Source: Gammaproteobacteria bacterium (GTDB lineage: Bacteria > Pseudomonadota > Gammaproteobacteria > GRL18). From it: a DNA stretch of 7,129 nucleotides. The translations under genes and the position numbers were made by a program. The notes below the pieces were generated by a model. It saw nothing but the letters and a program-made list of their open reading frames with translations, was not told the origin of the DNA and did no database searches. This document shows, piece by piece, positions 1 to 6,906 of the stretch. Each line of letters starts with the position of its first letter. The stretch's first letter is position 1. The stretch lies in contig JALTKC010000103.1 in the NCBI GenBank assembly GCA_027076245.1, forward strand, positions 1-7,129, given 5' to 3'.

Positions 1-102
1 CTGAGACGTTATTTTAGTTCTATAACAGGCATAATAGTCAGGTAATTTCTACAAATCAAGTTTAAGAGCTTGAAAATATTAAATCATTCACAGAAAAGGC
101 CA

Positions 103-1029
103 TTATTGTGATGATTCCGGGGTTTTGCTGACGGGAATAAACTCTGTCAGTTGTTTCAGCTGCTGCGGTGTTATCCACCAGGCAACAGGCAGATCCTGAC
201 GTAATAATTTAATCTGACTGTCTTCCTGAATAATATGGTAAATCACGGTCTGCGGCTTCTGGTTCAGTTTATAGCGCAGGGTAATGGTCTTTCCAGCCGT
301 CTGGGCAGCAGTCAGGGTGGCTGGACTGACTTTAAGACCGGTTTCTACTCTGGAAGCCTGTATGCTCTGCCAGTTGTGAATTAACTGAACCACGCTGTCA
401 GGCTGTATATCAGCATTTTCCCGACTGGTTTTAAGCTGCCACTGGCCGTTTTTAAGAACCAGTGAATAAGCCGACCATTGAATTTGCTCAAGCTCAGCCT
501 CCGCCGGTAATAACGAGGGGGAAATAAAGCTGTCAACCGGTGCCCGCAACTGATAATAAAGCGCTCCGTTAATCAGATGAACCGTGTTCTTATTGCTGTG
601 AATATTGTCCTGGATATTCATGGCATAACGCTGACCGTTCAGAGGTGCTTCACTGCCCAGATCAAAACGGTTATTATCCAGCCAGACGCTCAGCTTTGGT
701 TTGTCCAGGGCATATTTTTTCAGCTCATTGTCCGTTACATCAAAACGGGAATAACTGCGTTTGGCCGCCAGTGCCAGCACGGTCTTAACCCGCAGGGGGT
801 TGGCTGGCAATGGATAAGGACTCTGCATCAGCCAGTGCTGCCCCTGTTTAGTCAGGCGCACCGACTCAATACCCTGGCGTTCTATAACAATGGTCTGTAC
901 CTGTTCAGGATTCAGTGAGCTCAGGTATTGATACTGATATTGCTGCAGCCCCGGCTTATACCAGGCGATTAAAGCCAGCAGCAGAACAATAACGGCCAGC
1001 CGGGTATTATTACGTGCGTCATTATTCAT
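103..1029 (-). CDS. DUF4340 domain-containing membrane-anchored periplasmic protein
   Basis: Last gene of the four-gene ABC operon; 308 residues. A short basic N-terminus (through Arg10) precedes one hydrophobic segment at about residues 11-24 with no obvious signal-peptidase site, so I infer an inner-membrane anchor with the rest in the periplasm. The family-typical part is around residues 92-135: RSYSRFDVTD, then KYALDKPKLSVWL, then a short beta-rich stretch ending in LGSEAPLNGQRY, the pattern of DUF4340 proteins. No catalytic motif is visible. DUF4340 proteins are commonly encoded beside GldG-like ABC accessory subunits, as here, so a structural or coupling role in that complex is the best inference; the biochemical role is unknown. 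The ATG shares one base with the upstream stop (TGATG at 1031-1027), which implies translational coupling; a modest AAGG lies 11 nt upstream. The product ends in a short hydrophilic tail. Confidence 0.9.
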   Translation of the reverse strand: MNNDARNNTRLAVIVLLLALIAWYKPGLQQYQYQYLSSLNPEQVQTIVIERQGIESVRLTKQGQHWLMQSPYPLPANPLRVKTVLALAAKRSYSRFDVTDNELKKYALDKPKLSVWLDNNRFDLGSEAPLNGQRYAMNIQDNIHSNKNTVHLINGALYYQLRAPVDSFISPSLLPAEAELEQIQWSAYSLVLKNGQWQLKTSRENADIQPDSVVQLIHNWQSIQASRVETGLKVSPATLTAAQTAGKTITLRYKLNQKPQTVIYHIIQEDSQIKLLRQDLPVAWWITPQQLKQLTEFIPVSKTPESSQ

Positions 1030-2525
1030 CAGCGTCTGCGCCTTCTAAACCAGATCAGGGTACCACTGACAATCAGTATGCCCGGTACCACTAACAGGAA
1101 AAAACTGCCCAGCAGGGATAACTGCTCAGTGGACAGATCCAGAATAATATCATTTTTTATCTGGGTCGGGATGGCAATAAAATGATCATCATGACTGAGC
1201 CAGTTTATAATATTGAGCCCCAGGGTCAGGTTGCCGGCATTGCCAAGAAAGGTATTCGACAGAAAATCACCATCGCCCAGTACGATAATGCGCTGTTCCC
1301 AGCCCGGGACTTCATTAGCCGGTTCATGATCGTCCTGCTGTGAGGCACCACCGCCATTATTAAGAGGCCGGGTTAACAGCATACCGATGGTCACCGGTCC
1401 TTTAATATCCAGTAAATCACTGTATTGAACCTGATCGCGAATGGGAGAGGTTTCTATCCAGCTGCGTTCTACCGTTACCAGAAATGGCAGCATGGTAAAA
1501 TTAGAATTGAGGGAAGTTGAGCTGTCATTTTCTTTATCTGAGGGTATATCGGTACCGGTCTCATCTGCATTGCGTACATCGTCAATAAAAGCCGGCAGGC
1601 GTTCAATACCGGCCGCCTGCGGAAACAGCGTGACGGTTGAAAAATCCTGGTTGATGGGATGGTTCGGGTATTCCGTGATAATGGCATAATCCGGGCGGGT
1701 AATACCGTAGCGCTGTGTGGTGGGATCGACCACAACACCGTCCAGAAACTCAATACCCAGTAATTCAGACAGGGGCAACAGGCCGTGCATAGGGAAATTC
1801 TTTTCAATATTCAGCGGTTCACCCAACCACAGAAGATTACCGCCGGCTTTAACATAATCAATAAGCAGACGTACTTCGCCGGGCAAAAAAGCCGCCTGCG
1901 GCCCGGCAATGACCAGTACCGAAATATTTTCTGGTATCTGCATACTGCGGGCCAGATTAAGTGTTTCCAGGGTAAAGCCCTGCTTTTTAAGATGTCTGGC
2001 AAAGGTTGATAAATCAAAATTGGCCTGACGCACTGGGCTGCGTTCGCCATGGCCCTCGATAAAGACCAGTTTCCGCTCTCTGGAGCGAACCAGATGGTGC
2101 AGGGTATTGGTGAGCTTCTGTTCGGATAATTCAGTCAGGTTTTCACTGCGGCCCTGATACTCAATAAGCATTTCCCCGTCCACACTGATATTCAGTGCCC
2201 GGATAGTCTCCGGATCGCTATTGGGATCAACAAACCGCAGTGTCATGTCCGGTTTATAGCGCTGATAACGCTGTACCAGTTCCTGTACGGACTGGCGGAT
2301 ACGCGGATTGCTGGTATAGGAAACCAGTTCCACCGGGCCGTCCAGTGTTTCTAATAACTGAATACTGACTTCATTAAGTGAATTCTGACCGTTTACGGTC
2401 CAGTCGGCCTGATAAATATACAGATTACTCAGATACGCCAGCAGGCCGAGCATGGTAAGAAACAGCAGCCTGAACAGCCAGCGTTGCAGCTTCAGATAAC
2501 GGGTGGATTGGCGGGTGATCTGCAT
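1029..2525 (-). CDS. GldG-like ABC transporter accessory protein (ABC_transp_aux family)
   Basis: 498 residues with a membrane helix at each end: about 16-38, just after a basic N-terminus, and about 471-492, just before a C-terminal RRRRR. The roughly 430 residues between should be periplasmic. The start of the soluble part (DWTVNGQNSLNEVS, residues 41-54, then LDGPVELVSY, 61-70) is the usual GldG opening. Further landmarks are FVDPNSDPE (98-106), VFIEGHGERSP (154-164), a Rossmann-like VLVIAGPQ (203-210), YVKAGGNLLWLGEP (224-237) and VLGDGDFLSN (415-424), all typical of ABC_transp_aux (PF09822) proteins. Two acidic, low-complexity stretches (about 317-343 and 389-408) look like flexible loops. 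In gliding Bacteroidetes GldG works with GldF and GldA in an ABC complex; here it follows the permease gene by 14 bp and overlaps the DUF4340 start by one base. The role is inferred as periplasmic partner of the ABC core; substrate unknown. The start has a weak CAGG 9 nt upstream. Confidence 0.92.
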   Translation of the reverse strand: MQITRQSTRYLKLQRWLFRLLFLTMLGLLAYLSNLYIYQADWTVNGQNSLNEVSIQLLETLDGPVELVSYTSNPRIRQSVQELVQRYQRYKPDMTLRFVDPNSDPETIRALNISVDGEMLIEYQGRSENLTELSEQKLTNTLHHLVRSRERKLVFIEGHGERSPVRQANFDLSTFARHLKKQGFTLETLNLARSMQIPENISVLVIAGPQAAFLPGEVRLLIDYVKAGGNLLWLGEPLNIEKNFPMHGLLPLSELLGIEFLDGVVVDPTTQRYGITRPDYAIITEYPNHPINQDFSTVTLFPQAAGIERLPAFIDDVRNADETGTDIPSDKENDSSTSLNSNFTMLPFLVTVERSWIETSPIRDQVQYSDLLDIKGPVTIGMLLTRPLNNGGGASQQDDHEPANEVPGWEQRIIVLGDGDFLSNTFLGNAGNLTLGLNIINWLSHDDHFIAIPTQIKNDIILDLSTEQLSLLGSFFLLVVPGILIVSGTLIWFRRRRR

Positions 2526-2539
2526 AGTGGCTAACCTGT

Positions 2540-3301
2540 TTAATGCGGTAGGCGCAGTCTGTCCAGACGGCGGATGCTCATGACCAGAAATAACCAGATA
2601 AACAGCAGATAATAAACAATATCGGCCGTTGAAAACACACCTTTAAGCAGGGGTTCAAAGTGATTGAGCAGGGAAAACCAGGCCAGAATATTCTGCCCTT
2701 CAATAGGGGTATCCGCACTGGTACCGGCCCAGTTGATGATCCATAAAAACAGCAATAAACCAAAACTGCCCACTGCCGCAATGGCCGGCTGTCGGGTCAG
2801 GGTGGAAATATAAATACCGGCAGCGGTAAAAGCAGCTACAATAAGCATGAGTCCCAATACGGCAGCCGACATCTGCCCCAGATCAATGGCGGCACCCAGT
2901 AACAGGGATAAAGGCATCAGGCTGATCAGGGCAATTAATATCAGCAGAAAGCCCAGAATGCCCAGGTATTTTCCCAGAATAATCTGGGACATGGACACCG
3001 GTGCACTGAACAGCAGGGGCAGAGTCTGGTTTTTCTGTTCCTCACTGACCGTGCGCATGGTCAGCAGCGGAATAATCAGCAGCAGGACAATGGCTGCCCC
3101 GCCCAGCAGGGGGGCTATAACCAGATCCGTAATGCCCGGAGAACTTTCCAGTACCGACAGTTTAGCCTGAATCTGCAGGTAAGTCTCCAGTTGTGCCAGA
3201 AACTGATAACATAAAATAAACTGGGTAATGGCCAGTATGGTCCAGGCGAGCGGGGACAGGAACAGGCTTTTCAGTTCACGCAGCGCAATGATTTTAATCA
3301 T
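2540..3301 (-). CDS. ABC-2 type transporter permease (GldF-like)
   Basis: 253-residue integral membrane protein with about six hydrophobic helices (roughly 17-36, 61-81, 112-134, 145-167, 173-191, 225-243), the topology and size of GldF-type ABC-2 permeases, which normally work as dimers with one ATPase pair. The diagnostic motif lies after helix 2: PLLTMRTVSEEQKNQTLPLL starting at residue 78, followed by SAPVS and the ILGKYLG entry to helix 3. This matches the conserved TMR..AEE...GT.ELL..SPV block of the family. The short amphipathic N-terminus (MIKIIALRELKSLF) resembles the connecting or elbow helix of ABC-2 permeases. The ATG lies inside the end of the ATPase gene (8-bp overlap) with a good Shine-Dalgarno AGGGAG at 3313-3308, six bases upstream, so this start is well supported. 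It is the membrane channel of the operon; the transported substrate, if any, cannot be read from the sequence. Confidence 0.93.
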   Translation of the reverse strand: MIKIIALRELKSLFLSPLAWTILAITQFILCYQFLAQLETYLQIQAKLSVLESSPGITDLVIAPLLGGAAIVLLLIIPLLTMRTVSEEQKNQTLPLLFSAPVSMSQIILGKYLGILGFLLILIALISLMPLSLLLGAAIDLGQMSAAVLGLMLIVAAFTAAGIYISTLTRQPAIAAVGSFGLLLFLWIINWAGTSADTPIEGQNILAWFSLLNHFEPLLKGVFSTADIVYYLLFIWLFLVMSIRRLDRLRLPH

Positions 3302-4358
3302 GGGCTGCTCCCTGCTCAGTATTCTTGTTATTGCTCAGTTCGTTTAGCTCCGGCTCAGTACAGGTCAGGCTCATAAAAATATCTTCCAGTGAGCGTCTGA
3401 CAGGACTGAGCTCATACAGCCCCCAGTGATACTGACAGGACAGTTCAACAAGCTGTTGTGATAATTGAATTGTGTTGTTGGAGAGGCTGTGTGCGTCAAC
3501 CGTATCCGGGACGCTTTCCGTGCTTTCTGTGCGGCCTTCAATTAACCAGCTTTCGCCATCCTGTTCAATAGCCTGAATACCATCCAGCTTATCAAGCTGC
3601 TCCGGATCCACCGTATTGCTGCAGCGCATACGCAGTACCTGAGTATTCATCTGCTGGTTAAGCTGTTCAATCGGAGCATTAAAAACCAGTTTGCCCTGAT
3701 TAATGATCTGCACATTGTCACACACGGTCTGGATTTCCGGCAGAATATGACTGGACAGCATAACGCTGTGGTTTTCACCCAGTTCTCGGATCAGTTTGCG
3801 AATTTCAATCATCTGGATGGGATCCAGACCGACCGTCGGTTCATCCAGGATCACAATATCCGGCGCATGAATAATGGCCTGGGCAATGCCGACCCGCTGC
3901 TGATAGCCCTTGGATAAATTATTGATCACCCGTTTCCCATGTTCGCTCAGACCGCAGCGTTCCTTGCTGTGCTGCACGGCACGTTTCAAGTTTTTTTTCG
4001 CTACACGGTTCAGGCGGGCGCAGTAAAACAGATATTCGTCAACGGTAAGCTCTTTATATAAGGGCGGAGTATCCGGCAGGTAACCGACCAGTGCCTTGGC
4101 CGCCACAGGATCATCCATTAAATCAAATCCGCCGATTTTAATACGGCCTTCACTGGGTGCCAGATTGCCGGTCAGCATTTTCATGGTCGTGGATTTGCCG
4201 GCACCGTTAGGCCCCAGAAAGCCCAGTATTTCGCCGCGCTGTAAAGTAAAACTGATATTATCGACCGCCACAACATGATCATGGCGTTCTTCAATACCAT
4301 GTTTACCCGGATAAAAACGGGACAGCTGACTGACTTCAATAAGAACTTCGTTGTCCAT
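3294..4358 (-). CDS. ABC transporter ATP-binding protein (GldA-like, ABC-2 subfamily)
   Basis: First gene of the minus-strand operon; 354 residues, cytoplasmic. The nucleotide-binding domain is complete: Walker A GPNGAGKST (49-57), signature LSKGYQQ (148-154), Walker B IVILDEP (168-174) with catalytic Glu173, D-loop GLDP (177-180) and H-loop His204 in SSHIL. The Q-loop position reads GYLPDTPPLY, with Asp96 where classical ABC ATPases have Gln; acidic residues occur here in ABC-2/GldA-type ATPases. After about residue 235 comes a C-terminal accessory domain with a hydrophilic linker (about 277-297), ending in the usual SLEDIFMSLT block (323-332) and a polar tail. An in-frame TAA sits directly before the ATG, so no longer start is possible, yet no convincing Shine-Dalgarno is seen. 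It energises the permease encoded immediately downstream. Confidence 0.95.
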   Translation of the reverse strand: MDNEVLIEVSQLSRFYPGKHGIEERHDHVVAVDNISFTLQRGEILGFLGPNGAGKSTTMKMLTGNLAPSEGRIKIGGFDLMDDPVAAKALVGYLPDTPPLYKELTVDEYLFYCARLNRVAKKNLKRAVQHSKERCGLSEHGKRVINNLSKGYQQRVGIAQAIIHAPDIVILDEPTVGLDPIQMIEIRKLIRELGENHSVMLSSHILPEIQTVCDNVQIINQGKLVFNAPIEQLNQQMNTQVLRMRCSNTVDPEQLDKLDGIQAIEQDGESWLIEGRTESTESVPDTVDAHSLSNNTIQLSQQLVELSCQYHWGLYELSPVRRSLEDIFMSLTCTEPELNELSNNKNTEQGAAHD

Positions 4359-4409
4359 TTAAGGTGGTGATTATCCTGCAGGCGTTATTATTATGTGGAT
4401 AAAAATCAT

Positions 4410-4418
4410 ATTCTAGCA
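4410..4418 (-). promoter_or_regulatory. Putative extended -10 promoter of the ABC operon
   Basis: Read on the minus strand the bases give TGCTAGAAT: a TGn extension directly before TAGAAT, a five-of-six match to the sigma-70 -10 hexamer. No good -35 lies 16-18 bp upstream, which is acceptable for extended -10 promoters. It would start transcription near 4403 and give a leader of about 45 nt. A competing sigma-70 pair is TTGAGA (4453-4448) with CATTAT (4431-4426) at 16-bp spacing. The choice between them is inference. Confidence 0.35.
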
Positions 4419-4523
4419 CAGTTTAATAATGCACGTTTATGCCTGATTCTCAAAGCAGTTCTCAAATCTCTGTATTTTAATTTTATTACTCTTTAAAATG
4501 TTTTAGGAAGAATCAACAATAAT

Positions 4524-4529
4524 GGTGAG
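4524..4529 (+). promoter_or_regulatory. Ribosome binding site fixing a TTG start for the HyuA-like gene
   Basis: GGTGAG is complementary to the 16S anti-Shine-Dalgarno region and ends eight bases before the TTG at 4538. An in-frame TGA at 4526-4528 overlaps this site, and only three sense codons (GAA, ACT, CAT) lie between it and the TTG, so no upstream ATG or GTG is available in this frame. The ATG at 4522 is in a different frame. Confidence 0.6.
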
Positions 4530-4537
4530 AAACTCAT

Positions 4538-6577
4538 TTGTCTGCAAGTTATTCCAGATCACAAACCCGGCGAATTTTAGGTGTTGATACCGGCGGTACC
4601 TTTACGGATTTTGTTTATTACCAGCAGGGACAGCTAAAAATTCATAAAGTTCTCTCTACCCCCCATGCCCCCGAACAGGCCATTTTACAGGGCATAACTG
4701 AAATGGGGCTGGATAATGAGCTGGACGGACTGTCTATTGTGCATGGTTCGACTGTCGCCACCAATGCCGTACTGGAAAAAAAGGGGGTAAAAACCCTCTA
4801 TATTACCAATCAGGGGCTGGCGGATGTGCTGACTATCGGTCGGCAGGCACGCAAAGAACTCTATAATCTGACACCGGAACCGGTATTACCGCCGATACCC
4901 CGGGAACTCTGTTTTGAAGTCAATAGCCGGGTAGATGCTCAGGGTAATACTCTGCAGTTACTGGAGCATTCAGAACTGGAAGCCTTAAAAACTTATATTA
5001 AACAGCATCGTCCCGATGCCGTGGCCATTAACCTGTTATTTTCCTTTTTAAATAATGAAGATGAGTGCCGGATTGAGGCGTATCTTAAAGCCCATTTTCC
5101 GAATCTGTTTATCTCCCGTTCCTCTGATGTATTGCCCGAATATAAAGAATATGAACGGGGTATTGCCACCTGGCTCAATGCCTGGGTTGGGCCGCTGGTG
5201 CAGGGTTATCTGCAGCGTCTGGAAGCTCGTACTAAACCCGCTTCGCTCACCGTAATGCAAAGCTCAGGCGGTACGATTGCCGCCTCAGGAGCCGCGCAAC
5301 ATGCCGTGCGTATGCTGTTATCCGGTCCAGCCGGTGGACTGGCCGGAGCCAGATTTATTGCTGAGACGGTGTCTGAACTGTCTGCTAGTAAACAAAGTAT
5401 CCGCCTGCTGACCTTTGATATGGGTGGAACATCTACTGATGTCGCACTGATAGAAGGTGATCTACAGTTAACCAGTGAGGGGCATATTGGTGATTATCCG
5501 GTAGCGGTATTCATGGTGGATATGCACACTATTGGTGCCGGCGGCGGATCGATTGCCCGGGTGGATGACGGCGGCATATTGCAGGTAGGCCCGGAATCCG
5601 CCGGAGCCCGTCCGGGGCCGGCCTGTTATGGTAAGGGCGGAACACAGGCCACGGTAACCGATGCCAATCTGGTGCTGGGACGACTGTCCTCGGCAGATTT
5701 TCTTGGCGGCAGTATGTCGCTGGATATCGGTGCGTCTGAACAAGTGATCGGCAATCTGGCTGAACAACTGGCCTGGACAGAAAAAGATGCCCTGCAGCAA
5801 ACCGCACTGGGGATCCTGCAGGTGGCCAATGAGCATATGAGCCGTGCTTTAAGGGTTATGTCCATTCAAAGAGGTGTTGATCCCAAAACTCTGACGCTGG
5901 TGCCTTTTGGCGGTGCCGGTGCCTTGCATGTCTGTGCCCTGGCGGAAAATCTGCAGATGCGTCAGGCACTGGTACCGGTCTATGCGGGTGTGTTATCCGC
6001 TTTTGGCATGGTGGTGGCACCGCGCAGCAGAGAATTATCCCATACTATTAATCGGCTGACGGATCATTCACAGGAAGCGGAAATACAGGAGCAATTACAT
6101 AAGCTGGAACAAAAAGGGCGAGAAGAATTAATGGCCGAAGGTATTGCTGCAGAGCAGATTATTGTCCAGGCATCGGTTGATTTACGCTACCTGGGACAGT
6201 CTTATACCCTCAATATTGTCTGGCAGAATCTGGAGCAGGCTGTGGCGGACTTTCATAAACTGCACCAGAAACGTTACGGCCATCAGCATCAGCAGCCGGT
6301 GGAACTGGTTAATGTCCGTATTAAGACCAGCGCCACGTCTGTTCCCGTGCAGTTACCGGAATTAGAATCCTCTGCCGCCACACCTGAAGCCATTGCACAC
6401 CGCTCAGTTTACGGTGCAGAACAGCCCGTGCCGGTTTTTCAGCGAGAAACCCTGCTGGCCGGGCAGAAAATTGACGGGCCGGCCCTGATAGTGGAACAGG
6501 TATCAACGACCTGGCTGGCACCCCACTGGCATTGTGTTGTCGATAAGGTGGGCAACCTGATACTGAACAGGGAATAA
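4538..6577 (+). CDS. Hydantoinase/oxoprolinase family protein, HyuA-type subunit
   Basis: 679 residues, the normal size of a stand-alone HyuA subunit, cytoplasmic (no signal or membrane segments). HyuA proteins are the ATP-binding half of ATP-dependent N-methylhydantoinases, 5-oxoprolinases and related carboxylases. The family motifs appear in order: GVDTGGTFTD phosphate loop (15-24), HGSTVATNAVLE (69-80), GRQARKELYNL (101-111), EYKEYERG (201-208), QSSGG (241-245), LLSGPAGG (260-267), FDMGGTSTDVAL (293-304), TIGAGGGSIA (331-340), GPESAGARPGPACYGKGG (351-368), TVTDANLVLGRL (372-383) and PFGGAGALH (456-464). This is consistent with Hydant_A_N, Hydantoinase_A and a C-terminal domain from about 510 on; no key motif is missing. 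The TTG start is forced by an in-frame stop just upstream. The usual hyuB neighbour is absent: an 8-bp gap leads to a YqfO-like gene instead. The substrate cannot be assigned from sequence alone. Confidence 0.95.
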   Translation: MSASYSRSQTRRILGVDTGGTFTDFVYYQQGQLKIHKVLSTPHAPEQAILQGITEMGLDNELDGLSIVHGSTVATNAVLEKKGVKTLYITNQGLADVLTIGRQARKELYNLTPEPVLPPIPRELCFEVNSRVDAQGNTLQLLEHSELEALKTYIKQHRPDAVAINLLFSFLNNEDECRIEAYLKAHFPNLFISRSSDVLPEYKEYERGIATWLNAWVGPLVQGYLQRLEARTKPASLTVMQSSGGTIAASGAAQHAVRMLLSGPAGGLAGARFIAETVSELSASKQSIRLLTFDMGGTSTDVALIEGDLQLTSEGHIGDYPVAVFMVDMHTIGAGGGSIARVDDGGILQVGPESAGARPGPACYGKGGTQATVTDANLVLGRLSSADFLGGSMSLDIGASEQVIGNLAEQLAWTEKDALQQTALGILQVANEHMSRALRVMSIQRGVDPKTLTLVPFGGAGALHVCALAENLQMRQALVPVYAGVLSAFGMVVAPRSRELSHTINRLTDHSQEAEIQEQLHKLEQKGREELMAEGIAAEQIIVQASVDLRYLGQSYTLNIVWQNLEQAVADFHKLHQKRYGHQHQQPVELVNVRIKTSATSVPVQLPELESSAATPEAIAHRSVYGAEQPVPVFQRETLLAGQKIDGPALIVEQVSTTWLAPHWHCVVDKVGNLILNRE

Positions 6578-6585
6578 TTAAGCTA

Positions 6586-6900
6586 ATGTATTCATTGATT
6601 TATTATATTCCGCCTGAGGAGCATGAACGGGTCAAACAGGCTTTATTTGAACAGGGTGCTGGCAAAATTGGCAACTATGATCAGGCCTGCTGGCAGGTAC
6701 TGGGCACCGGTCAGTTCAGACCGCTGGCAGGCAGTCATCCGACCATAGGTAAACAGAACAGTCTGGAGCAGCTTGAGGAATACAGGGTAGAAATGGTATG
6801 TGATGATGAACACATCAAAAAGGTGGTAGAAACCCTGCTAAAAGAACACCCTTATGAACAACCAGCCTGGCAGGTTTACCAGATTATTGAATTTGAATAG
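6586..6900 (+). CDS. YqfO/NIF3-like small protein (COG3323-type, CutA/PII-like fold)
   Basis: 104 residues, cytoplasmic, no membrane segment. The sequence has the hallmarks of the small domain that is inserted in some NIF3 proteins (as in Bacillus YqfO) and occurs alone in many proteobacteria: MYSLIYYIPP at the N-terminal strand, GAGKIGNYDQACW (24-36), GTGQFRPLAGSHPTIG (40-55), the EEYRVEMVC strand (64-72) and HPYEQPAWQVY (88-98). Related structures are PII/CutA-like trimers, so a binding or sensing role is plausible, but the function of stand-alone members is not established and I assign none. It lies 8 bp after the HyuA-like gene on the same strand and is probably co-transcribed. An AGGGA at 6569-6573, inside the end of the upstream gene, is a rather distant Shine-Dalgarno (12 nt). 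The length is complete for the stand-alone form. Confidence 0.88.
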   Translation: MYSLIYYIPPEEHERVKQALFEQGAGKIGNYDQACWQVLGTGQFRPLAGSHPTIGKQNSLEQLEEYRVEMVCDDEHIKKVVETLLKEHPYEQPAWQVYQIIEFE

Positions 6901-6906
6901 TAAGCG

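Larger units (their letters stand above)
4359..4537. promoter_or_regulatory. Divergent intergenic region between the ABC operon and hyuA-like gene
   Basis: This 179-bp AT-rich gap separates two divergently transcribed units, so it must contain the start signals of both. For the rightward gene the best -10 match is TAAAAT at 4494-4499, with no good -35 at the right distance, so I do not call that promoter with confidence. An 8-bp direct repeat TTCTCAAA occurs at 4447-4454 and 4459-4466 (12-bp period), a possible regulator site. An inverted pair TTATCC (4371-4376) and GGATAA (4397-4402) flanks the leader of the ABC operon, but a 20-nt loop makes it weak. No tRNA, riboswitch or small gene was recognised. 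Confidence 0.6.

Noticed and set aside
1..45. Frame open from the window edge to a TAA at 43-45 on the plus strand
   Set aside because: Only 14 residues with no recognisable family; too short to call the end of a gene.
56..73. Possible terminator hairpin TCAAG / CTTGA after the DUF4340 gene
   Set aside because: Five-base AT-rich stem, 8-nt loop and a poor T-run on the minus strand; not convincing as an intrinsic terminator.
577..918. 113-codon open frame antisense to the DUF4340 gene
   Set aside because: Lies wholly inside a well-supported gene, has no family resemblance and no ribosome binding site; a shadow frame.
4371..4402. Inverted repeat TTATCC / GGATAA in the ABC operon leader
   Set aside because: Six-base arms with a 20-nt loop are expected by chance in AT-rich DNA; no riboswitch or attenuator pattern supports it.
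5468..5865. Several overlapping antisense open frames inside the HyuA-like gene
   Set aside because: They mirror a G+C-rich, highly conserved coding stretch on the plus strand and show no protein-family features.
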